A stretch of DNA of 42,131 bases from Rhodospirillaceae bacterium. Its GTDB lineage: Bacteria; Pseudomonadota; Alphaproteobacteria; Rhodospirillales; Rhodospirillaceae. The stretch is from the NCBI GenBank assembly GCA_004297485.1, contig SCTM01000128.1, forward strand, positions 1 to 42,131. The letters run 5' to 3'. The notes beneath the pieces were generated by a model that was not told where the DNA came from, did not search any database, and saw only the letters and a list, made by a program, of their open reading frames with translations. Positions 1-7,965 of the stretch are shown here, piece after piece. A program made the translations under genes and the position numbers. How positions within the stretch are numbered: the stretch's first letter is position 1; every line of letters begins with the position of its first letter.

Positions 1-198
1 GGTCAGGTGCCGGCCGCCGCGATTCAGCTCAAGCCCGACGCAGCGAAGCCGACAATTGCCGAACTCGAGAAGCACCTGCGCGAACTGGTGGAGGCGCCTC
101 ACATTCCGACGACGTGGCGTTTTGTTGATACGCTGCCATACACAGCGATGCTGAAGGTCGACCGCGCGGCGCTGCGCCGGCTGTTCGAGACAACCTAA
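1..198 (+). CDS. Acyl-CoA ligase (AMP-forming), C-terminal fragment
   Basis: The frame is open from the first base of the window, so this is the last 65 codons of a larger gene that begins outside. The residues fit the mobile C-terminal lid of AMP-forming ligases (AMP-binding_C): a helix with TIAELEKHLRELV, then a strand with a proline-rich turn, then PYTAMLKVDRAALRRL. This matches the usual P-x-T-x-x-G-K motif, whose lysine supports adenylate formation. The glycine normally before that lysine is leucine here. The GTG at base 7 is only an internal codon. The substrate cannot be read from this piece. It ends 26 bases before the end of the convergent flavoprotein gene. Confidence 0.75.
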   Translation, partial: GQVPAAAIQLKPDAAKPTIAELEKHLRELVEAPHIPTTWRFVDTLPYTAMLKVDRAALRRLFETT

Positions 199-224
199 GC
201 ACCGATCTCCGCGCATCAGGTCTT

Positions 225-1406
225 TCAGAGAAGGGGTTGGCGACCGGGATCGGATAGCGCCCGGCCACGCCGCGCGAGGAAGCTCAGGTCGATATCGGAA
301 ATCTTGGTCGCGCCCATCAAGCACATGCCCCGTTCAACTTCGGCACGCAACAGAGCCAGTAGGCGCTCCACGCCCGCCTGTCCGCCGGCGGCCAGCCCAT
401 AAAGATAGGGCCGCCCTATGGAGCAAGCGTTGGCGCCAAGTGCCAGCGCCTTCAGCACATGTGTGCCGCGACGGATACCGCCGTCGCAAATCAGTTCAAG
501 GGAATCGCCAACGGCATCGCGGATGGGTGCGATGCAATCGACCGACGCCGGTATGCCTTCGAGCTGGCGCCCGCCGTGATTGGAGATCATGACGCCGCTC
601 GCACCGGCGGCTCGCGCGCGTTTTGCATCCTCAACCGACAACAGTCCCTTGACGAGCAACGGGCCATCCCATTGCTTGCGCAGCCACTCAAAATCCTTCC
701 AGTTGACGCTCAAGTCGAACTGACCATTCATGTAGGTCAGCAAGGCCATGACGTCTCGCGCGGGAACCCGGTGCGCCAAATTAGCAAAACTAAATTCGGG
801 ATCGCGGATGTAGTTCATCGACCACCCGAGGGCACGGACGAAACTCATCAGATTGCGAAGACCAAACTTCGGCGGCATGGTCATGCCGTGCACATAATCA
901 CGCTCGCGCCATCCCGGCTTCGGCGTATCGGCGGTCAGGCACAGCGCTGTGTAGTTTGCGGCCTTGCAGCGTGCGATGAATTCCGCCGTCAATCCCCGGT
1001 CTTTGTAAACATAAAGTTGGAACATCTTCGGGCCCGACGAGGCCTTTGCAACATCTTCAATGGTGGTCGTGCCGACCGTCGACAGCGAATAGAGCGTGCC
1101 TGACTTGGCCGCGGCGCGCGCGACACCAATTTCCTTATGATGGTGGAACATACGCGACGCACCCGTCGGCGACAGGAACACCGGCCACTCCAGCGTGGTG
1201 CCGAGCACCTTGGTACGCGTGTCGACTTTGCTCACATCCACCAGCACCTTCGGCATCAGCTCAAGCTCATCGAAAGCGCTGGTATTGCGACGCATGGTGA
1301 TCTCATCATCGGCGCCGCCATCGATATAATGGAACATGGGCGCCGGCAGCTTACGTTGCGCCAGTCGCCGGAAATCCGCGACGTTATAGCAACGGTTGAT
1401 CGACAT
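225..1406 (-). CDS. FMN-dependent alpha-hydroxy-acid dehydrogenase (lactate dehydrogenase/glycolate oxidase family)
   Basis: A 393-residue TIM-barrel flavoprotein of the FMN_dh family, which oxidises L-2-hydroxy acids to 2-oxo acids. The family signature SNHGGRQL lies at residues 275-282, with the active-site base H277 and substrate-binding R280. The FMN phosphate loop DGGIRRG is at 308-314, a conserved barrel lysine is K253, and YIDGGADDE near residue 30 is also typical. The start at 1406 is chosen because GGGGGAA stands just upstream and the family N-terminus follows; the frame stays open another 38 codons upstream without a better site. The length matches LldD-type proteins. It is divergent from the isochorismatase gene, and the spacer holds a perfect palindrome. 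The actual 2-hydroxy acid substrate is unknown and need not be lactate. Confidence 0.9.
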   Translation of the reverse strand: MSINRCYNVADFRRLAQRKLPAPMFHYIDGGADDEITMRRNTSAFDELELMPKVLVDVSKVDTRTKVLGTTLEWPVFLSPTGASRMFHHHKEIGVARAAAKSGTLYSLSTVGTTTIEDVAKASSGPKMFQLYVYKDRGLTAEFIARCKAANYTALCLTADTPKPGWRERDYVHGMTMPPKFGLRNLMSFVRALGWSMNYIRDPEFSFANLAHRVPARDVMALLTYMNGQFDLSVNWKDFEWLRKQWDGPLLVKGLLSVEDAKRARAAGASGVMISNHGGRQLEGIPASVDCIAPIRDAVGDSLELICDGGIRRGTHVLKALALGANACSIGRPYLYGLAAGGQAGVERLLALLRAEVERGMCLMGATKISDIDLSFLARRGRALSDPGRQPLL

Positions 1407-1679
1407 GATTTCCCCCAACTCCCGTGGGCAGAGAATATGATGACTATCCGGCGCTATTGTCTCTGCCGAACAGCGCAGGTCCACTGATAGTTCATAGTTC
1501 AAATATCGAGCATGCGACACTTCTGAAATTCATCTGTATGAATTTGGACTGAGTACACAGTGCTGCTAAAGTGCAGCGAGTTGGGTGTCGCAAGTGTGAT
1601 ATTGTCAGACCCCTACCCCGGCAATTGTTCTATCGTCAACTTTCCGCCCATCCATGACCACAAAGGACTGTGTACCGCC
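1407..1679. promoter_or_regulatory. Divergent promoter region with a perfect palindrome
   Basis: This spacer separates two divergent genes. It contains AAATTCAT (1526-1533), CTGT, and ATGAATTT (1538-1545), a perfect 8-base inverted repeat with a 4-base centre. A weak promoter for the plus-strand gene can be placed with TTGGAC (1544-1549) and TAAAGT (1567-1572) 17 bases apart, so the palindrome would overlap the -35 region. A shorter inverted repeat, GCTGC/GCAGC, lies at 1562-1577. The IclR-family regulator at 2523 is the nearest candidate for binding; this is inference. Confidence 0.5.
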
Positions 1680-2231
1680 ATGCTGCTCGATGCCGCCCGT
1701 TCTCAATTACTGATCGTCGACATGCAGGAACGTCTCATGCCGGCGATGCACCAGGCCGAGACCGTCATCGACCGCTGCGCGCTTCTGCTGCAGACCGCCG
1801 CCGAACTCAAGGTGCCAGCGCTGGTATCCGAACAGTATCGCAAGGGTCTGGGCGCGACCGTGCCGCGCCTTGGTAACGCCCTGGGCGACGTGCCGGTAAT
1901 GGAAAAGATGCACTTCTCCTGCGCCGCCGATCCGGCCATGGCGGCACACATCAAGGGCTTGGCGGCGCAGGGACGCAACCAGCTTGTCGTTGCTGGCGTC
2001 GAAGCCCACGTCTGCGTTCTGCAGAGTGTACTCGGGTTCAAGGATATGGGGCTTGATGTCTACTTGGTCGCGGACGCTGTGACCTCGCGCCAGCCGCAAA
2101 GTGTGGCGCTAGCGGAAAGCCGCGTGCGCCACGCCGGAGGAAGCGTAGTGAATACGGAAATGGTTAGCTTTGAGTGGCTGCATATCGCCGGCACCCCAGA
2201 GTTCAAGGTCGTCTCGAAGCTTATGAAATAA
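1680..2231 (+). CDS. Isochorismatase-family cysteine hydrolase
   Basis: A 183-residue protein of the isochorismatase-like hydrolase fold. The expected catalytic triad is present: D14 in LLIVDMQERL, K76 in VMEKMHFS, and C112 in GVEAHVCVLQS. The EQYRKGLG segment (51-58) resembles the EQYPKGLG signature of the YcaC/ISOC1 branch rather than true isochorismatases or nicotinamidases. Members hydrolyse amides, imines or vinyl ethers, and the substrate is not predictable here. The start at 1680 is chosen because the conserved fold begins there; AAAGGA lies about 12 bases upstream, somewhat far. The frame extends back to 1560 but those codons do not look like the family. It is probably cytosolic, as there is no signal peptide. 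Confidence 0.85.
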   Translation: MLLDAARSQLLIVDMQERLMPAMHQAETVIDRCALLLQTAAELKVPALVSEQYRKGLGATVPRLGNALGDVPVMEKMHFSCAADPAMAAHIKGLAAQGRNQLVVAGVEAHVCVLQSVLGFKDMGLDVYLVADAVTSRQPQSVALAESRVRHAGGSVVNTEMVSFEWLHIAGTPEFKVVSKLMK

Positions 2232-2254
2232 GAGCCTAACGCCGGCCACCAAAA

Positions 2255-2273
2255 AGGGCCGAATTCCGGCCCT
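2255..2273. terminator. GC-rich hairpin after the isochorismatase gene
   Basis: AGGGCCG (2255-2261), a five-base loop, and CGGCCCT (2267-2273) form a perfect 7-bp stem 23 bases after the stop codon at 2231. There is no T-run on the plus strand. The AAAA before it would make a T-run only for minus-strand transcripts, and none is expected here. It may slow or end transcription before the IclR gene, but the case is weak. Confidence 0.35.
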
Positions 2274-2522
2274 CAAGAATTCCATCGTCAACCGCCCTGA
2301 TCCGGCATCGGTTTTTCCATTTCTCCGGCCGGCCGTGTTCGCGGAAGAGCCCGAACGGCGGAAAAGTTAAGTTGCCCTCACGGTGAAATCGGAGGATTCT
2401 AGGCTGGTGCTCCGGGAATCGAGGGAATCGCCGTTGTATGCAATGCTGCATGTGCGAGATAGAATAATACTCAGGTCTCTTTATTAACTCCCCAGAGACT
2501 TACCGGTGGGAGAGCGTAAATC

Positions 2523-3374
2523 ATGTCTTATCGGAGCCATGATGTCTGGGTACCGAACAAGTCGGTAACCTTAAGTCCATTCGCGGTCTTCCGTGACAGA
2601 GGGCAGATTTACAATGCCGCGACCTCTGCTGTCCGCGCGCTCCACATCCTCGAACTCTTGGCAAGCGCGGAAAGACCTCTTCGCGCCGTCGAGATTGCCG
2701 TGGCCATGGGTCTCAGTCCTTCGAGCGCCAATCGGCTCCTTAAAACCATGGTCGATTCCGCGTATCTGATTTTTGATCCAGGCACGAAGCGCTACCACGT
2801 TTCTCCTCGCGTGACGAAATTCGGCTCTGCACTCGCTGATAATTATTTTGGATCTGGATTGATCGATCGCCTCATGCGATCAGCACACCTGACGCTCGGC
2901 GAGATGATCACGCTTTCAACATCGCAGGGCTCCTTCATGCAGCTCATCGATCTCGTTCGGCCTCCTCAGCCGGCACGACGCGCGCGATTGGTTCCGGTGG
3001 ATTCAGGGATCGGCATGCGCATACCGCTATTCGGATCATGTACAGGTGCGGCTTGGCTTTCTTCCCAAAGCGAAAAGACTATTCGCGCTTCTGTTCGGTT
3101 GTGCAGGCGCGAACTGGGACGAGAAGCAAATGATGTTGGTCCTATTTTAGAGCGCGTAAAACGCGTTGCGGAGCAAGGTTACGCCTTTGGTGGTGTGAGC
3201 GCCCACGACGACATGAGAGGGCTGGCCGTTCCACTCCCGCCTTGTCCAAATGGAGTCGTCCTGGTTTTAGGAGCGGTTGGTCCGTCCCGCGAAATGGAGA
3301 AAAAGCGAGAGAGTATCGCCGACCTATTGAAGCAAGAGGTCGATCAGTTCCTGGGATCTAAGGCACGCGACTGA
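2523..3374 (+). CDS. IclR-family transcriptional regulator
   Basis: A 283-residue protein with the IclR layout. An N-terminal winged helix-turn-helix spans about residues 33-95 (AVRALHILELL, then MGLSPSSANRLLKTM as recognition region, then the GTKRYHVSP wing). A C-terminal effector-binding domain covers about 105-275, with GSCTGAAWL, GYAFGGVSAHDDMRGLAVPL and VLVLGAVGP as recognisable stretches. IclR regulators bind small aromatic or organic acids and usually control neighbouring catabolic genes. The start is supported by GGGAGAG nine bases upstream. The first about 30 residues are longer than usual for the family. An inverted repeat, GTCTCT (2475-2480) and AGAGAC (2494-2499), lies just before the start and could be an autoregulatory site. 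Likely targets are the flanking genes; this is inference. Confidence 0.88.
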   Translation: MSYRSHDVWVPNKSVTLSPFAVFRDRGQIYNAATSAVRALHILELLASAERPLRAVEIAVAMGLSPSSANRLLKTMVDSAYLIFDPGTKRYHVSPRVTKFGSALADNYFGSGLIDRLMRSAHLTLGEMITLSTSQGSFMQLIDLVRPPQPARRARLVPVDSGIGMRIPLFGSCTGAAWLSSQSEKTIRASVRLCRRELGREANDVGPILERVKRVAEQGYAFGGVSAHDDMRGLAVPLPPCPNGVVLVLGAVGPSREMEKKRESIADLLKQEVDQFLGSKARD

Positions 3375-3491
3375 TAACGGTTACCGCGCTGGGAATGAGG
3401 GGCAAGCATGCGATCCCGGGCCCGCATCGGGATGAAGGGCGTTAGCTGCTAAACCGGCAGCAACAATTGCCGGAGGCCATGGATAGAAATC

Positions 3492-4658
3492 GTGGATTTT
3501 TCGCTCACACAAGATCAACAGAACATCCGAGAAAGCATTCTAAAGCACTGTTCCCGGTTTCCGGACGAATATTGGCTCGAACGCGACCGGGAAGGTATTT
3601 TCCCCCACGACTTTTACAAGTCGCTGGTCGAAGCGGGCTGGCTGGGAATTGCGATACCGAGCGAATTCGGGGGCTCGGGGCTTGGCATCACCGAGGCCGC
3701 CGTGATGATGCAGGCGATTGCTGAGTCCGGCGCCGGCATGAGTGGCGCGTCGAGCATCCACATGCCGGTGTTCGGCCTACAGCCGGTCGCGCTGTTCGGC
3801 ACCCAAAAGCAGAAGGAACGCATTCTTCCCCCTGTCGTGCGTGGGGAAGACCAAGTTTGCTTTGCGGTCACTGAGCCGAACGTAGGGCTGAACACGACTG
3901 AGCTCAAGACCCGAGCGGAGCGGCACGAGGGCGGCTATCTGGTGAACGGCGAGAAAATATGGATATCCACCGCCCAGGTCGCGAACAAGATGCTGCTCCT
4001 GGCGCGCACGACGCCGCTCGATAAGGTCAAACGCAAGACCGAAGGGCTCTCGCTGTTCTACACAAATCTGGATCGATCCAAGATCGAGGTGCGCCTGATT
4101 CACAAAATGGGACGGCATGCGGTGGACTCGAACATGCTCTTTATCCAAGACTTGTGGGTCCCGGAGGACGATAGGATCGGTGCGGAGGGGGAAGGATTCA
4201 AGCTCATCCTGCACGGCATGAACCCGGAGCGCATCTTGATCGGTGCCGAGGCGGTCGGCCTTGGCCGCGTCGCCATCGCCCGGGCCGCCCGGTACGCCCG
4301 CGAGCGCATCGTTTTTAATCGACCGATCGGCATGAACCAGGGCATTCAGCACCCACTCGCCAAGTGTTGGGCACAGCTCGAGGCAGCCAACCTGATGGTG
4401 ATGAAAGCCGCGACCCTGTTCGACAAGGGGTTGGAGTGCGGTGTCGAGGCCAATGCGGGCAAATATCTGGCCGGCGAATTCGCGTTCGAGGCCTGCCATA
4501 CCGCCATGCTGACGCTAGGCGGCATGGGCTATGCGCAGGAATATCACGTCGAGCGCTATCTGCGCGAATGCCTGATTCCCAGGACCGCGCCGATAAGCCC
4601 GCACATGATCCTGAATTTCCTGGCCGAAAAGGTTCTCGACCTTCCCAAGTCATACTGA
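3492..4658 (+). CDS. Acyl-CoA dehydrogenase
   Basis: A 388-residue FAD-dependent acyl-CoA dehydrogenase. All three domains are visible: an N-terminal helical domain (1-120), a middle beta domain with TEPNVG (127-132) and the KIWIS flavin-contact strand (155-159), and a C-terminal helical domain with the RIVFNRPIG helix (272-280) and GGMGYAQE (343-350). The usual catalytic glutamate of the YEGT motif is absent: that region reads IPRTAPISP (362-370), and the aligned residue is P367. A glutamate in NPER (E246) fits the alternative base position used by isovaleryl-CoA and long-chain acyl-CoA dehydrogenases. It would introduce a 2,3 double bond into an acyl-CoA, passing electrons to ETF. The start is GTG at 3492, with GGAGG about 15 bases upstream. 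Confidence 0.9.
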   Translation: MDFSLTQDQQNIRESILKHCSRFPDEYWLERDREGIFPHDFYKSLVEAGWLGIAIPSEFGGSGLGITEAAVMMQAIAESGAGMSGASSIHMPVFGLQPVALFGTQKQKERILPPVVRGEDQVCFAVTEPNVGLNTTELKTRAERHEGGYLVNGEKIWISTAQVANKMLLLARTTPLDKVKRKTEGLSLFYTNLDRSKIEVRLIHKMGRHAVDSNMLFIQDLWVPEDDRIGAEGEGFKLILHGMNPERILIGAEAVGLGRVAIARAARYARERIVFNRPIGMNQGIQHPLAKCWAQLEAANLMVMKAATLFDKGLECGVEANAGKYLAGEFAFEACHTAMLTLGGMGYAQEYHVERYLRECLIPRTAPISPHMILNFLAEKVLDLPKSY

Positions 4659-4756
4659 TGGCGGTGAAAAGTCTCAGATAGCCGTTGATGAAGGAATGAC
4701 AATGCGGCGGGCAAGAAAGGCAAAATGCGTTTGAACCCACCGCACCGCCGCCAAGA

Positions 4757-4775
4757 GATAGCTGAAAAAGCTATC
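4757..4775. terminator. Stem-loop between convergent genes
   Basis: GATAGCT (4757-4763), loop GAAAA, and AGCTATC (4769-4775) form a perfect 7-bp stem between the ends of the acyl-CoA dehydrogenase gene and the convergent SDR gene. No strong T-run follows on either strand, although TTCTGTTT comes a few bases later on the plus strand. A bidirectional terminator is plausible from its position. Confidence 0.45.
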
Positions 4776-4805
4776 CCTTCTGTTTACGTCACCCGCGCCA
4801 CCGGA

Positions 4806-5579
4806 TCAGGAGCGCATCGTAGCGCCGCCATCGACGCTGATAACCTGCCCCGTGATGTAGGACCCTTCATCCGACATGAGCAGTGCGCTCAGCGAGGCGA
4901 TATCGTCGGGTCGGCCGAGCCGCGACTTGATATGAGTGTTACTGGTAGCACGCGCCTCAAGCTCCGCCACGACCTCGGGCGACCATGCCGTCCAACGTTC
5001 GTGCCTAATGACTCCGGGAGCGATGCTGTTTGCCCGCACACCTTGGGGGCCAAACTTGGACGCAACATGACGCATAAGAGCCTGGCCCGCCGCCTTACTC
5101 ATGGCATAGGCAACGCGCGTGGGCTCACCGGCATGGGCCGCACCAGAGCTGGTGTAAATGATAGCGCCGCCACCGCGCGCGAAAATCGCCGGAAGCGCAT
5201 GCCGCGTACAGAGAAAGAAACCACGTGTGTTGACGCGCATCGTCGTATCAAAAGCGTCGAGTGACATATCGAGCACGTCGCTGTCGGAACTGATTGTCGT
5301 CAACGCCGCAAAGTTCGCGTGAAGACCGTCGAGGCCACCGTAATCCTTACACGCAAGCGCAACAGCGGCCGCGATTGACCCCTCGTCGGCCCCGTCCAGG
5401 CGTGTGGCGGTCGCCCGACCCCCTGCACGCTTTATGTCATCCGCCACGGCGCGGACACCATCCAGATCGATATCGCCGAGCACCACGCATGCGCCCTCAC
5501 GTGCGTAGCGGCGCGCGAGTTCATTGCCGATGCCGCCACCGCCCGCAACAAGAATGACCTTGCCTTCAAGCCTTTGCAT
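4806..5579 (-). CDS. Short-chain dehydrogenase/reductase
   Basis: A 257-residue classical SDR. The nucleotide-binding turn is AGGGGIG (12-18), with D36 after the second strand suggesting NAD(H). The catalytic residues are N117, S144, Y158 and K162 (YAMSK), and IAPG (187-190) and the C-terminal SVDGG also fit. The usual NNAG stretch after the fourth strand is NFA here (89-91), a small departure. The start at 5579 is chosen because GAGAGGG stands four bases upstream; a start five codons earlier lacks a ribosome site. It is the last gene of a four-gene minus-strand run, 146 bases after the alcohol dehydrogenase gene. It probably oxidises a secondary alcohol made earlier in the pathway. Confidence 0.88.
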   Translation of the reverse strand: MQRLEGKVILVAGGGGIGNELARRYAREGACVVLGDIDLDGVRAVADDIKRAGGRATATRLDGADEGSIAAAVALACKDYGGLDGLHANFAALTTISSDSDVLDMSLDAFDTTMRVNTRGFFLCTRHALPAIFARGGGAIIYTSSGAAHAGEPTRVAYAMSKAAGQALMRHVASKFGPQGVRANSIAPGVIRHERWTAWSPEVVAELEARATSNTHIKSRLGRPDDIASLSALLMSDEGSYITGQVISVDGGATMRS

Positions 5580-5725
5580 TGTGCCCTCTCGCATCTTATC
5601 GCCGCACCATCGGTGACACGGCTATCCGTCCCGGAAAGAACGCTAGGTAGATTTTGGAGAGCTGTCAATCGATGCAGCGGCCCTGCGCAACACCTGTCCG
5701 TAGCCAACCCTCACCTCAGATCGCC

Positions 5726-6736
5726 TCACATGCCCGCAAACGAAACCTGCACTTTGGTTTGCGTGTTGGGCCCGCGCAAATCTTCGAAAACGATCGGCAG
5801 CTCACCGAGCGAGATCACCGAGGTGATGATCGTTTTCGGATCAATATCGCCGGCCAACATCGTATCGGCGACGTATTCGAAGTCGCGCAGCCCATAACCG
5901 ACAGGGAAAGAGAGTCGCGCCGCCTTCATTGATACCAGCGCCGGGATCACAGAATCCGGTGACGTACAAAAGCCCATCGACACGACCTGACCGAACTTGC
6001 GAACGTGCTGGACCGCCTGCGCCAGGAGACCAGGCGCACCCGCACATTCAAAAACGATTTGCGGCGCGCCTCCCAGGGCTTCCACGACCTTCTGGACTTC
6101 ATCGTCACCGGTTTGGACGAAAGCGTCCGCCCCCATTTCCAGCGCCATTGGTTCGCGTCTTGCGGAACGCGACGCTATGACGACACGGCCCGCGCCCAGC
6201 CGCTTGGCCCAGAACGCTGTCGTCAAGGCAACCGTTCCCGCGCCAAGGATCAGAACTCGGTCGCCCGGCTGAATCGCAGCCACGCGCACGCCATAGAGTC
6301 CAACCGCATAAGGTTCCACCAACGCGATATCGCCGAACGTGAAACTGCTCGGCAGCTTGAGGGCCGCCCTGGACGGAATGCGCATGTACTCGCCAAACCC
6401 GCCCATGATCGGCTCCAGGTTATCGCACAGCGGCCATACGTGATGCGTACATCCGTCGCAGTGGCCGCAGCCCGCCGTCGGTACAGCGGTAATGTTGTCG
6501 CCCTTCTTGAACCCCTCAACCTGCGACCCGACTTCGACGATCTCGCCGGCGAACTCGTGGCCCGGGATGCTGTCGGGAGGATAAGCCCACGCATCTCCCG
6601 ACGTCATATGCAGGTCAGTGCCACAAATGCCGCAGCGGTGAACCTTGATGATCACGTCTGTTGGACGCGGTTTCGGATCATCAAGGGTTTCGATGACCAG
6701 TGGTTTCCCGGCTTCGTGAAATACGGCGGCTTTCAT
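5726..6736 (-). CDS. Zinc-dependent medium-chain alcohol dehydrogenase
   Basis: A 336-residue MDR enzyme. Catalytic zinc ligands are C38 (CGICGTD), H60-E61 (GHEFAG) and probably E141. The structural zinc site is C90, C93, C96 and C104. The Rossmann turn GAGTVA is at 165-170. This arrangement matches threonine, sorbitol or benzyl alcohol dehydrogenase relatives; the substrate is not fixed by sequence. The start codon overlaps the stop of the sulfotransferase gene by four bases (ATGA), with AAGGGAAG upstream, so the two are translationally coupled. It likely converts an alcohol to an aldehyde or ketone in the same route as the SDR downstream. Confidence 0.9.
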   Translation of the reverse strand: MKAAVFHEAGKPLVIETLDDPKPRPTDVIIKVHRCGICGTDLHMTSGDAWAYPPDSIPGHEFAGEIVEVGSQVEGFKKGDNITAVPTAGCGHCDGCTHHVWPLCDNLEPIMGGFGEYMRIPSRAALKLPSSFTFGDIALVEPYAVGLYGVRVAAIQPGDRVLILGAGTVALTTAFWAKRLGAGRVVIASRSARREPMALEMGADAFVQTGDDEVQKVVEALGGAPQIVFECAGAPGLLAQAVQHVRKFGQVVSMGFCTSPDSVIPALVSMKAARLSFPVGYGLRDFEYVADTMLAGDIDPKTIITSVISLGELPIVFEDLRGPNTQTKVQVSFAGM

Positions 6737-7953
6737 GACTTCCCTTTCGCACGAACAGATTTTACAGGCCTGAGATCAAAACGATCCACATAGGAACCGA
6801 AGCTCTCACGGATTTCTTCATCGGTCAGGCCGAAGTCGGACACATGATAACGATGGGTGCCGTGGCTAAGTTCAGGCGCGGCGGCGATCCGCTGCGTCAT
6901 GGCGGCCTCCACCTGAGGCGTAAGATTCAGGGCCAGGAATGCATAAATGCGTTTGATCACGCCGATAGGGTCAGCATGGAAGTCGCCGTGGACGACGTCC
7001 AGAATCTGGCCGCGGTGTGCCTGACGGACAGGTTCTGCGTCCCGCACGGCCTTCGCCCATTTTCCGGTCTCACGATGGCCCATAATGTGAGCATGCAATT
7101 GGTGTCGGCTACTGCCCTCCATCACCCCGAAGAACTGCATCATCAATGCGCAAAGCGATGGAACCGCTTTCGCCGGATCGCGGTGCGTCTGGATCACGAG
7201 CGCGTCGGGAAACATGGCGAATAATAGGTCGAGATTGGCGATATGGCCGGGATTCTTAAGGAGCCACCGCTTCTCCGGTTCGTTGCTGCCGATCATCTGA
7301 AGAATGCGACGCAGATAACGATAGGCCGGCAACTCGCTTTGCGTTTGCCACCAAGCATCATAGGAAGCTGACGACCAATTACACGCCCAGAGATTGGAGA
7401 CGAATGAATGGCAAAGAATTCCCAAGCATTCGTCGACTTCCTCGGCAGCCATATTATGGGCGGCGCGCATATCCGGCGTCGTCTCAAATCGTAGCTTCAG
7501 CGACTCCACCTCTTGTTGAAACAGCGGGTTGCTTTCCCACGTTTCACGCGGTGGGCGCGGCATGGGTGCACCGATCAACCACGTTTGGAGGCCCTGAAAC
7601 TGTGGATCGACCGCCATCAACTTATGCAGCGCCGTTGTACCGGTACGGGGGATGCCCGTGATGACCACAGGCTTGCTGATCATCTGCCGATCAAGGTCGG
7701 GCACCTGCGCCATTGCCCGCACAGCATGAACACGGCTCGACAGGGCGGATATAACCGTGCCCCACGCGAGTCTCCGGCCTCGCTCCGTATAAATCGGATC
7801 ATAATCCATGGATTGCAGCAGAACACGCAATCCCATCAAATAATCGCTATCTCCGAAATCGGAGGATCCGACCTGGCGCGCGACGAGGTCGTGAAGTTGG
7901 TCGCTCGCGGCGGCGAACTTTGCAGGGGGATCGAAACGTTCTTCCATCAGCAT
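6733..7953 (-). CDS. Sulfotransferase-family protein (copy 1)
   Basis: A 406-residue protein of the Sulfotransfer_3 type. The 5'-phosphosulfate loop for the donor PAPS is ITGIPRTGTTALHKL (98-112), and the 3'-phosphate contact is IQTHRDPAKAVPS (254-266), with R258 and S266. In between lie tryptophan-rich helices typical of enzymes acting on hydrophobic acceptors. It starts 12 bases after the stop of the DUF1214 gene and overlaps the next gene, so the three are co-transcribed. A second sulfotransferase of exactly the same length lies at 37339-38559, also next to a DUF1214 gene. The first methionine is used; a second in-frame methionine two codons later is possible, as the ribosome site (GGGAC) is weak. 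The acceptor is unknown. Confidence 0.85.
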   Translation of the reverse strand: MLMEERFDPPAKFAAASDQLHDLVARQVGSSDFGDSDYLMGLRVLLQSMDYDPIYTERGRRLAWGTVISALSSRVHAVRAMAQVPDLDRQMISKPVVITGIPRTGTTALHKLMAVDPQFQGLQTWLIGAPMPRPPRETWESNPLFQQEVESLKLRFETTPDMRAAHNMAAEEVDECLGILCHSFVSNLWACNWSSASYDAWWQTQSELPAYRYLRRILQMIGSNEPEKRWLLKNPGHIANLDLLFAMFPDALVIQTHRDPAKAVPSLCALMMQFFGVMEGSSRHQLHAHIMGHRETGKWAKAVRDAEPVRQAHRGQILDVVHGDFHADPIGVIKRIYAFLALNLTPQVEAAMTQRIAAAPELSHGTHRYHVSDFGLTDEEIRESFGSYVDRFDLRPVKSVRAKGKS

Positions 7954-7965
7954 GTGTTTGTCCCG

